64,000 nt of DNA from Exobasidium rhododendri (lineage: Eukaryota > Basidiomycota > Exobasidiomycetes > Exobasidiales > Exobasidiaceae). The DNA is taken from positions 5,208,001-5,272,000 of the forward strand of contig CP110631.1 in the NCBI GenBank assembly GCA_026210745.1. Direction: 5' to 3'. The position numbers and the translations under genes were made by a program. The number at the start of each line of letters is the position of its first letter. Positions within the stretch are counted from its first letter, which is position 1. The notes under the pieces were generated by a model. The model searched no databases and was not told the DNA's origin. It saw only the letters and a program-made list of their open reading frames with translations. Below are positions 55,682 to 64,000 of the stretch, in pieces.

Positions 55682-56371
55682 ATGAAGAGCCACGTAGCAG
55701 CAGTAGTAGTAGTACTTCTCGTGGCCATGAGCTGCCTTGTCTTCTCTGTCGATGCACTTTCCGGAGACGTCACTCTGGAGAAGCGATCAGACCGAAGATC
55801 TCGCAGAGCGTCACGAGGAAGAGCGTCATGCCCTGCAGACGATGCAGGAGGAGAAGACGACGGGGGTTCTTCGTCTAGCAATGCAAGGTCTTTCGCACGC
55901 AGTGAATCGTTCAAGACGATTGCACAACTGACGCAAGGTGTCGTGGGAGGGTATATCGCCAATCAAGCACTTAACTACGACATGCAGAATCGATCAGGAC
56001 CAGGCTTTGCGGATCTGGACGGAAGTAACCCTTTCAATGCGCCCGGTGCTATCCACGTCATGGCGGGAGCGGCTGTTGCTTCTGCCGTGACAGATCCAAC
56101 GGCAGTCGTGTCAGCAGCTAAAAAGTGCTTTGGTGCGGCTTGTCGCTCGCTGTCCTTTAATCGTCTCCGTATCGGGGAGGACAGTTCTGCAGGGCAGGAG
56201 GATGAAGGCGACGCCACGGGTGATGCAGATTCAGAAGAAAGTCGCTCAGGGAGGCTAAGCAGGAAGGCCTCCCAAAAGGCCATCAAGTACGAGTCGAGAG
56301 AAGAGCGCATGAGCAAGACAAGACGCAAGAAGTCGATGGTCAAGCAGAAGAGCAATGTAGGCCGGCAGTAA
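55682..56371 (+). CDS. Secreted basic protein with Kex2-type site, unknown
   Basis: A single-exon 229-residue protein; the ATG context CAAAGATGA is good. A signal peptide covers about residues 1-26 (VVVVLLVAMSCLVFSVDA). It is followed at once by SGDVTLEKR, an LEKR site typical of Kex2 processing, then a very basic stretch (SDRRSRRASRGRAS). A hydrophobic Ala/Val-rich segment (GAIHVMAGAAVASAVTDPTAVVSAA) lies near 120-145, with two cysteines after it (KKCFGAACRS). The C-terminal 70 residues are first acidic (EDEGDATGDADSEE) and then strongly basic (RMSKTRRKKSMVKQK). No family is recognised. A secreted peptide precursor or small surface protein is possible. It is convergent with the next gene, 68 bases apart. 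Confidence 0.65.
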   Translation: MKSHVAAVVVVLLVAMSCLVFSVDALSGDVTLEKRSDRRSRRASRGRASCPADDAGGEDDGGSSSSNARSFARSESFKTIAQLTQGVVGGYIANQALNYDMQNRSGPGFADLDGSNPFNAPGAIHVMAGAAVASAVTDPTAVVSAAKKCFGAACRSLSFNRLRIGEDSSAGQEDEGDATGDADSEESRSGRLSRKASQKAIKYESREERMSKTRRKKSMVKQKSNVGRQ

Positions 56372-56439
56372 TGTCATTTCGATTCTTATCAGAGGTAAAT
56401 GAAGAGGATGGAATGAGATGATATGCGACAATCCCCATC

Positions 56440-58007
56440 TCAAAGCCAAATTACACCTGAAAGGACGAGGGAAGCGGCGAGGATGAAGCAACAGGTGATC
56501 TGAGGCATGTGGAGTGTAGCTTGGGACGTGCTGCCACTGGTGGAGGCCCCGCCTATGCTGGTCGTGCTGGAGCCGCCGTGGCTACTAGTACTGCTGCGGC
56601 TGATAGTGCTGCTGCTACTGCTGCTGCTGCTACTTGTTTGCCCATGGGCCTCGGCCATGACCTTATTGATCAACGCTTGGTTGGGCGTGTTGTTGATTTG
56701 CGGAGAGGTTGAATTGATGGGTGGACCAGTGGTGGGCGTGGCGGTGGAATTGCCACACTTGCACATATTCTCAATCATTCTGTACTCTCCTCCGACCCGG
56801 ACGACCTCACAGTACACTTCGCTTCCTGGATCTCCTGCACTTCCATCTGCCTTCGGTACGACGATGTCCCCCGAGTTGCACTTGGCAGGTTGTGCAGGAG
56901 TTCCGAGACTGTAGTAGCCCAGTGGAGTCAGAGTGGTGCCATCGGGGCTATACTGGGAGTAAATGTCACAATAGCAGGCTCCATCGGGAGGACTTGAATC
57001 TCCGTAGTAGTCCGAATCAGTCACATAGCCGGCAGAATTGACTGGGTAGTTGGTGACGGTCAAGTCGCCGTAGTCTGTTCCCGTGAATTGAGAGCAAATG
57101 CAAGACGTAGGAGAGGGGCTCGCGTTTGGGTTGCACAGCACGTTGGGGGAATTCTGATGGGCGAAGCTGTTGACAAAAGATGAGGATCGATGAGGTGTCC
57201 TGTTGTCATCAAAGCGAATCAACACTCACGCATCAAAGCCAGTGTAGATTTCTTGTATACCACTAGCATCGACCGAGCAGAAGACGGCGGTAGGGTTACC
57301 AAATGTCAGGGTTGAGTCGCATCCCGAAACGTCGAGAGTATTTTCACAGATGGTCACCTGGCACGTACAAGCGCCGATCACTTGTCCGGCGCCGGCAGTT
57401 GGCGTCGCGGCTGCTGCCAAGCTCGATGAGGTGGATGACGGACGCATTGATGAAGATGAGGATGAAGATGAAGTGGAAGTGGAAGCACTGCCCGAACAGG
57501 ACTGGAAGTAGTAACCGGTACCTCCATTGAAAGTTCCGCCAACGGTGACCTTTGATGCGAGGGGTTAATCATAGTTCAGCCGGGAAGGAAAGAACGTCGA
57601 TGAGACGATAAGGGCTTTCACTTACACCGATAGAGTAGACAGAAGAGGGCTTCAACGTTTGTGGGCTCGCGATTTGTGTCGTGAATTGCTTCGAAAGAGC
57701 GTTGCTATTGAAGTTCTGTGGAATGCTGAACGTACTATATCCCGTGTTCACTCCGCTCAAGGCTAAGTCGAGAGGATGAGAAGAGATTTAGTCGTGGTCA
57801 CGAGCAAGGAATCTTCAACAAGAATGATGCAAATTCCTCACCAACACCATAGAGAAAGTTGAAGGTCGGCTGTTGGAGGTCTGTCACTAGGAGCGTCAAG
57901 GACCACGTTATGCTCGTGCAGTCGTTCGAGATGTACTTGAAGGTGGCTGCATGGGATAGGAAGGGGAAGAGGGCCAGTATCACGATGAATGAGTGGGTGA
58001 TGCACAT
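56440..58007 (-). CDS. Cysteine-containing GPI-anchored surface protein, unknown
   Basis: Four exons (57842-58007, 57626-57762, 57230-57549, 56440-57166) give 449 residues with all junctions in frame. The start is the ATG at 58007, giving a signal peptide MCITHSFIVILALFPFLSHA. The N-terminal 130 residues look like a beta-sandwich (ITWSLTLLVTDL ... YSIGVTVGGTF), somewhat like Ser/Thr-rich GPI family N-domains. A Ser run and then about fourteen cysteines follow (ACTCQVTICEN, CICSQFTGTD, ACYCDIYSQY, MCKCGNS). The C-terminus is a Ser/Thr/Gly-rich stalk with nine consecutive Ser and a hydrophobic tail (CCFILAASLVLSGVIWL), a clear GPI signal. Function is unknown; it is probably a structural or adhesive wall protein. 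Confidence 0.75.
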
Positions 58008-58965
58008 ATTGAGATGTAGTGGTGATAAAATCTTCAATTATAGAGGTGGGCTGGTCAACGAGGGGGACGAAAGCATTGCTCCCAGACACGGTTAAATATG
58101 AGCCATGAATGCCTTACTGTACGGATCATCCTGCCATGAAGAAGAATCGCGTACGACCAACATCAGCATTGCAGCGAAACTCTACCCCCACACTCTAGAT
58201 GGTCGGAAGCAGCAAGGAGAAAGCCACCAGTCGCTTATCGCAGACGCAAGAGATGGACGTGTCGTGAGAAGTCCTCGTCCCCACGAAGCTTACTGGCGGT
58301 AAAGTGTCGCAATACTGATTAGGGTTTAGCGCTGCAACGGGTAGGCGCGTTAAATTGGCTTTTCACTTCTCCGCATCTGCAGACCGTCGCTATCACTATC
58401 AAACCTTTCCCTGCATCGGTTCTAGACTGCTGCAACAGAGAAGGCGACACCTGCATGTCCCTTGCATGTCAGTGTCTCGAAGCAACGTGCACTTCTAGAA
58501 CAGACGATGCTGAATCCTTTCCTACGAAGCTTCGTGGCTGTTCGGGAGGATGTTACTTTTAATCTACTTTCCTTGCCCCGTCGCAGTGCCTCCGGTACTT
58601 GGAGTATAGTGAAGATCAGTGCTGTCGACTAGTGTCATCCTTTCTTGGAAGAAGGTGCATAGATTGCAAGCCTGGAATTGTGGCTTGGGAACAATGGATC
58701 GATTAGACCCGCGTGTATTCTAGAACGCGGCCGATCATCTTGTCGCCTCACCCTGCAGTTGACATGCCATCTGTGTTCCTTCTGGGCCCTCGTCCCCCGT
58801 CCCCCGTCCCCGTCTTCCGTGACGAGAATCAGCATCTGCCACAGCAACGATCTACTCTCAGGATATGCTGAAGATAAGGAGTCGTACAACAGACGAGTGA
58901 GGGTATAAAGGCGCGTTCCAAGTTGACACGGCAAAGGCAGTTGACCTTCCTCAACATCCTTCAAA
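58008..58965. other. Divergent intergenic region
   Basis: 958 bases between two divergent genes. The plus-strand side has a TATA element. No gene is seen. Confidence 0.55.
58904..58910 (+). promoter_or_regulatory. TATA box (TATAAAG)
   Basis: Lies 56-62 bases upstream of the ATG at 58966. Confidence 0.5.
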
Positions 58966-60053
58966 ATGACCTTTTCCCTGTTGCTACTTTCTGACTGCCT
59001 TTCGCTCCTCCAAAGCATATTCCTCGACCGGCACTTTATCATACTTGGATGGAGTTTGTCCTATGCCGAAGAAGCTTTCCTGCTTTATTGGTCCCTGCTG
59101 AGTCTTCAATACTTCGCCAGCACGGTGCAAATCGAACACTACATCAAGTCTTGGGATTCATTAAGCCGAAGATCTCAACTCGCGGTCATACATCGTTCAC
59201 TACATCTGGTCGTCATCACCGTCTCCCTCTGGTATCAGATGCAGGGGTTCTATTTTCTTTTCACTTCTGGTAGCGCAGCCCACATCCCTGCCATCTCGTG
59301 GAGAACAAGGATGTCGTCGGCGTCCTCGCTCATAGCTGCCGACTATTTCACCGAGTTGCTCTTCTGCATGAGAGTGCCGAAAGCAGTCATATTCCACCAT
59401 GCCGTCGGGATGGCGATCATAGGTACGTCTTACTTGCACAGAGTAGAGTAAACACGAAGACTGACTCAATGGCCACACATTACAGTAATGGTAAATCACC
59501 TGGGGATGGCAGCGACGCACTCGCATTACATTGCCATCATGGGAGCTTTTTGGTGAGTATACTGTCGAAGAATATGAAGCCACCCCTTCTGATGCTCTTC
59601 CTTGTTCGCATTATAGGCTCTTCCAAGCGACCATGGAGCATTTGGCTTACGGTAAGTACCTTGACTATTCGGGTTGCTGCATACTTATTCCGATTGACGT
59701 TTTTGCTTCTTCCCATCCAAAGTCTCCCTGGTAGCCTATCAGCTCAAGCTCAAGGGCGGACTGGCGCAAAAGTGCTCTCGCTGGGCTCCTACAGCGGCCA
59801 TAGGCTACAAGTCTGCTTCCACATTGGCAGTGGTCACGGTCTGGAGTCTATTCCTCAGCTCATCATTTCACCCGTCAATAGTGAGGAGTGAAAAAAAACG
59901 TTGTTGTAGCTGCAATGAATTAGCACTGACGAAGTCCTCCTTTCATATCACCAGACTTTTCTCTTTGTCACGGTAGTGGCAAGCATGGCATATAAACAGG
60001 TGCACAGCATCCGAGCGCTACGTAGTATGGCTATAAAGGTAGCGCGACCTTGA
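58966..60053 (+). CDS. Polytopic membrane protein, unknown (TLC-like layout)
   Basis: Five exons (58966-59422, 59486-59552, 59617-59651, 59723-59880, 59955-60053) give 271 residues in continuous frame; the third exon is 35 bases. About seven hydrophobic helices are visible, including LHLVVITVSLWYQMQGFYFLF, SLIAADYFTELLFC, the paired-His segment VIFHHAVGMAIIVMVNHLGM near 145-165, and LFQATMEHLAYVSLVAYQL. The His pair followed by a helix recalls TLC-domain proteins, but the match is too weak for a name. The C-terminus is basic and cytosolic-looking (HSIRALRSMAIKVARP). It is convergent with the unknown gene at 60136, 82 bases apart. Confidence 0.7.
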
Positions 60054-60135
60054 CGACGTAGGGGTATGGCCTTGTATATAGTCTCAGTACACTCTCGCGA
60101 TATCGAGATCTATGATCATCATTTTGCTGCATTAT

Positions 60136-62835
60136 CTACGACACATTAAAATACTTCAGCCTGTCCTTGTCGAAGAATTTACGATCTAGTAACCTGTCGT
60201 CTTCCAACAGCCGAGCTTCTATCCGTAGACACGCTTCTGGATTTCTGAGCTCTGTCCAGTAAAAGAAGTATTCCAGGAACATTCCATGCAAAATCAACCA
60301 AAATTTCTCCTTGAAGATTGCCTCCTCGTCGCCTTTGCTTCTCTCGTTGAAGGATTCAGTGTACGCTTGAAAGAAGACCTCTTCATAGAGAGCTCTGGGA
60401 AGTCTGCTGCAGTACGCGAGCCTGACTAGGGACTCCATGCGATCAGCTACAACGATGGTGTCCTTTCCCGCCCTTTCAAACAGGCAGTACACTTTAGAAG
60501 CGTCTTCTCGGTCGACCATTACTTCCGGTGGATAGACGTTTGCGACACAGACAACCCAATGTGATCTATACGCTCGGGTGTGCATGATGGAGTGTGTCAT
60601 TTGCGTTCTCGTGTGAACCTCTGACAGTGTCAGCTTGACACCCTGCTGAACCAGCCATTCTTGATGTTTGTGGATGTCACCGCCAAAGTACAAGTTCTGA
60701 TACCTTCCTTCGCTGCCTTCTGCACTGTTTGTAATCAGGAAGCGCAGGTTGTCATCGACTAGATCTGGATTTGTATGGAGGCGGGCCAGATACCTTGACA
60801 CCGCTTTCAGCCTAGTTGTGAAGGCTTCCGTTATCGGCGAATTGAGAGGGTTGAAGTCGCCTAATGGGCAAGCTGTTGAAGGGAGAACTTTGTATTTGGA
60901 TGTGATGAAGCAGCCGGCGGCCTCTTGTGTGTCCTGGGCGTTGTTGAGCATGACTTTTACGGCGCTGTTGGGAAGGGGCAAGAAGAGAGAGAGAGAGAGA
61001 GAGTCAGCACTGTGACATAGTACATAGTGGATGTGGGCGAGGCACGCACTCTTGTGATGAGCTCTTCATTGTCATGGCAGTCTTTTGCGGAATAGAGAGC
61101 TGAAGAGAATGTCAAGAAAAGAGAAAGATACGTGTGTGAGAGAGGTCGCGATAGACAGGCGACACACACTGAGCGCAACGCACATTCTCGAATTCCATCA
61201 ACAAACGCTGCATTGTTTTCTCCAGATCCTTGGTCTCTTCTCGAAAGCAGAACGGATTCGATTGTGCGATGCAGTAGACGCCGTTTATGTCACGCAGCAG
61301 GTGTCCTTGTGGGGTGAAGAGTGCCACTACGATGCAGCTGAGGAGATTGATTGGAGACAGTAAGCACCCCTCCTCTCGATGTACCCTTGCTTTCCACTCA
61401 CAAATTGCGCTTCTCGTCAAAGTACTTTGTGGCTCCCTTTGGCTCTATCCTTATAGGTTTGGCATAGTCGTTGGCATGTCGAACGTGTGACGTCCTTTCG
61501 CCCCAGATTCGCTTGTTGTATTCTGCGTTCGTGCAGCGGTCCAGATTGGCAATGAAGCGAGGCTCGTTCCTGGCTCCTTTCTGTGTCATGAGAGAGTGAG
61601 ATCAGGAAGCGGCACCAACACTGTTCAGAGCACTCAAATCAGTCTCCCACCTTGCTCTCGGATCCGCTGAACGAAGTCAGGCCAAATGGTGACCATGCCT
61701 CCTCGTCTCCCTCCTTCTGACACACAATCATGAGGGAAAATCCGCACTCCACTGCAGAGGGTAAAGAGGACGATTGGTGAGTATGAACTCCAGCGGAGAA
61801 AGCCACAAGTATGCTACGTATCCTCACAGGACTGCATGTTGGCCACTTGAGGAAACATGTTGATGATAAGGTGGACTGATCTTCCCACCGGTCTATCGAT
61901 CAGCAATTCCTCGGCCGGAAGTTGCCTGATGTGGATGCGGCCTCGACTGCTGGGCGGCTGAATGACTCTCACCTCCAGCAGCTTAGTGCGGAGCTTCTCT
62001 ATTTTATTAGGTAGAAAGACAGGTAAATTCCATGTGAGCATGCTATCAAATACACACAAAAGATTGGGACTGACCTCCAAAATAGCCTCTGGGCTCACTC
62101 CCCATGGGTTCCATGGCGAAGCAGTGCTGAGGTTCGCATGTGATGCTTGTGAGAGAAGATAAAATCCCGCCCTTCCATCCAGAGGCTGCCAGCTGCCTCA
62201 CTGCATTGCGACGGCTTTCAAAAGAGGCCGACGCTGCTCGCAGGAGGAGGACAATGAGAGAAAGGCGTCAAGTCGTGTCTCCCTCGTCTTTGTTCTGATT
62301 TTAGATGATTGACTCACCGTCCGGAGGCGGAACGTTGTAAGCTGACTCGCCGCCTTGACTCAGCTGCGAATCCACCCGCTGTCGCTTGCCCCTCTTTACC
62401 GCCTGCTTGAGCACCTGCTCCTTTGCGATGGAAGACGATCGTGCGCTTTGGTATCGGGAGATCGCTTGCCCTCTCCCTTCCCTTTGATCCGCATCTTCCT
62501 TGGTCGGAAAGGCAAACTCTAGGTCTTCCCACTCGTTGAAGCCGAGATCCTCCCAGTTCTCATAGTCGCCAAGCGTGGAGGAGTACAAGAGTCGCTCGAA
62601 GGGTCCTTGCTGTGCTAGCTGATGAGTGTCGTCATTGTGACTACTGCTTTCACCTGAAACGGCTGATATCGAGGCATATGAAGGGATACGGAGAGAAACG
62701 AGATCAGCAGCGAGCCATTGGACGAGAGTCTATTCTCCTTTCGACAGTGAAGAGTCACGCTTTCTTCCTTACCATTGCTGAGGCTGCTACTACTTCCGCC
62801 CACTGTGTGTTCTTGCATGGCTCTTCTTGGCACAT
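60136..62835 (-). CDS. Nine-exon gene of unknown family
   Basis: I join nine exons: 62773-62835, 62318-62729, 62075-62200, 61828-61998, 61651-61751, 61402-61580, 61184-61337, 61050-61099 and 60136-60964, giving 694 residues with no frame break at any of eight junctions. That continuity is the main evidence. The first intron would be only 43 bases, so the first exon is the least certain. There is no signal peptide or membrane helix. Residues 60-150 are acidic then basic (ENWEDLGFNEWEDLEF, KRGKRQRVD, a possible nuclear signal). The rest is a globular, cysteine- and aromatic-rich sequence with strands such as VHLIINMFPQ, CGFSLMIVCQKEG and HWVVCVANVYPP. No motif of a known enzyme is visible. It could be a lineage-specific intracellular protein. 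Confidence 0.6.
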
Positions 62836-64000
62836 GCGTCGTGAAGCTGATGAGAAGAGGCTCTCCTCGTTCACGGGAACTCTATCTCCTTCTCTCTCTC
62901 TCCCTCCCCCGCCTCGGACCTTTCCCGTCGTCGTTGTCTCGATGAACAGGAACCAGACCTCTAGGCCTCCCTCCGATCGCGTATCCTTAAATTATTCTAT
63001 CGGGCCTTGCAAAGCGCACGGCCTCATGCACAGTCTGGATTACCACTAGCCCTGATTGCAGACTATCAAAAACAGACGAGGCAATACCGTAGTTCTTTTA
63101 ATTGTACCTTTTTTGTTCGCGTCGATGAAAATGTTGATTGTCCTCGTTGATGTGCCTCGCGTAGAGGGCTAGATGAGTGTGGGGGGATAGTGTCAAGGTG
63201 CCTTGAGCGAAGTGTACAGATCGGACAGAAGCCAAGAAGCGTTGTGGCTGATTTCGCCTCCTGACGGGTTGGCTGCCAGTTTGAAAAGGTGTGCATGTCG
63301 GGCAAGTGTATGACCATAAGCCACTTGTGCGATTCAGCGTCATCAAAGCTCGTCTTGTCACTGTCTATTCGTGAGTTTCTCCTACTTCTTTCAACCTCAC
63401 CACTGCGTCTACTTCCGTCAACGCTACGTGAGCTCCCTACATAAGCATCGACTATGATCCGAATATATGCTACCTATAATAGAGAGGATGCAACCAGGGT
63501 CGTGCGCCTACTGTTCGTCCGTCGATCCTTCTTCCCCTGTCTGCTTTTGCTTAAATCCAGCCATCGTCCACAGTTCGATCCCCAGCAATTTCGCCTTCCA
63601 TGAATCCCAAAGATGCGACAATCAGACTACAGGAAGAGCGATGAACGCAATCACTATGTCTGTGCTTGCGGAGGGCCAGTGTCCAATGCAACGCTGTGTG
63701 AGAAGGGATGGTCAAGCCCCGTCAATGATCGCAGAATGGATGCTCCAAGACGCTGACGCAAATACTGTAGGTGGCCGTTGTGACCGTCCTTGAAATCCGG
63801 CCTTCGAGAAGCGCTGTAACGTTGGCGACTGATTATCAGGTGAAAGAGCAAAAGAGGACGCTTGTTTGGTAAGGAAGACCATCTCTCAGGGTGTTTGCGT
63901 CACTACTTCCGGGTCAGGCTTGTGGAAGACCACCTTTGTCGGAAATTCCCATGTCACGCCCACTGACCTGGCTACCATTGACGGGAACAGGCATTACCCA
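62836..64000. other. Right flank, no convincing gene
   Basis: A plus-strand frame of about 48 codons near 63613-63757 has a compact Cys pattern (HYVCACGGPVSNATLC) and could be one exon of a small cysteine-rich protein that continues right of the window, but no splice partner could be fixed. The rest shows nothing gene-like. Confidence 0.4.

Noticed and set aside
60985-61002. GA microsatellite as an independent repeat feature
   Set aside because: Read on the minus strand it is the CT-rich polypyrimidine tract just before the last splice acceptor of the unknown nine-exon gene.
1-64000. Transposons, retroelements or other virus-like elements
   Set aside because: I looked for long terminal repeats, target-site duplications, and reverse transcriptase, integrase, transposase or capsid-like protein segments and saw none. 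Old short fragments cannot be excluded by eye.

Overview
The window is nuclear DNA from a filamentous or dimorphic fungus, most likely a basidiomycete. Genes are intron-rich, with short introns (about 43-139 bases) that nearly all start GTGAGT or GTAAGT and end in (C/T)AG, and 5' exons can be tiny (14, 19 and 22 bases). It encodes an alpha-1,3-glucan synthase, WSC-domain proteins, a DUF1996 protein and a Zn2Cys6 regulator, all fungal hallmarks. I cannot place it below phylum with confidence. I see no recognisable transposon, retroelement, virus-like element, rRNA, tRNA or CRISPR array.

Left part (1-23 kb): a Thr-rich secreted protein (1977-3761), a mitochondrial ADP/ATP carrier (complement 4241-5349), then a group that looks like a beta-glucan or beta-glucoside utilisation cluster. 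The cluster has a GH3 beta-glucosidase without signal peptide (complement 6447-9546), a divergent sugar/H+ symporter (10630-12243), a Gfo/Idh/MocA dehydrogenase (12652-14176) and a membrane-anchored GH16 glucanase (complement 14769-16067). The GH3/transporter intergenic region carries four regularly spaced CGGA elements and two GTGGGG (CreA/Mig1-type) sites. A GT2 glycosyltransferase (17433-20319) and a Zn2Cys6 transcription factor (20900-23485) follow.

Middle part (25-41 kb): a cell-surface block. It holds a secreted protein of unknown function (25270-26858); an alpha/beta-hydrolase carrying six WSC domains (complement 27495-31164); a divergent DUF1996 protein carrying four WSC domains clearly homologous to the last four of its neighbour, with a conserved intron (33245-35852); a small acidic probable GPI protein (complement 37351-37963); and a CAL-A-type secretory lipase (39304-40693). 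The 2.1 kb between the two WSC genes contains four perfect TGCATGCA octamers within 502 bases.

Right part (41-64 kb): the 2,442-residue alpha-1,3-glucan synthase (complement 40866-48333), a small two-helix membrane protein (50689-51349), a hydrolase paralogue whose nucleophile elbow reads GHGGGGQ instead of GHSxGxQ and that is probably GPI-anchored and catalytically dead (52343-54080), an Mpv17/PMP22 protein (complement 54236-54972), a secreted protein with a Kex2-type site (55682-56371), a cysteine-containing probable GPI protein (complement 56440-58007), a polytopic membrane protein (58966-60053) and a nine-exon gene of unknown family (complement 60136-62835).

As a whole the window is unusually rich in cell-wall and surface functions: at least ten of about twenty genes are secreted, wall-building or wall-degrading. 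The best candidates for new biology are the WSC-armed enzyme pair with its TGCATGCA promoter, the degenerate hydrolase paralogue, and the unknown nine-exon gene. Exon models were built by hand from splice signals and frame continuity; none has transcript support here.
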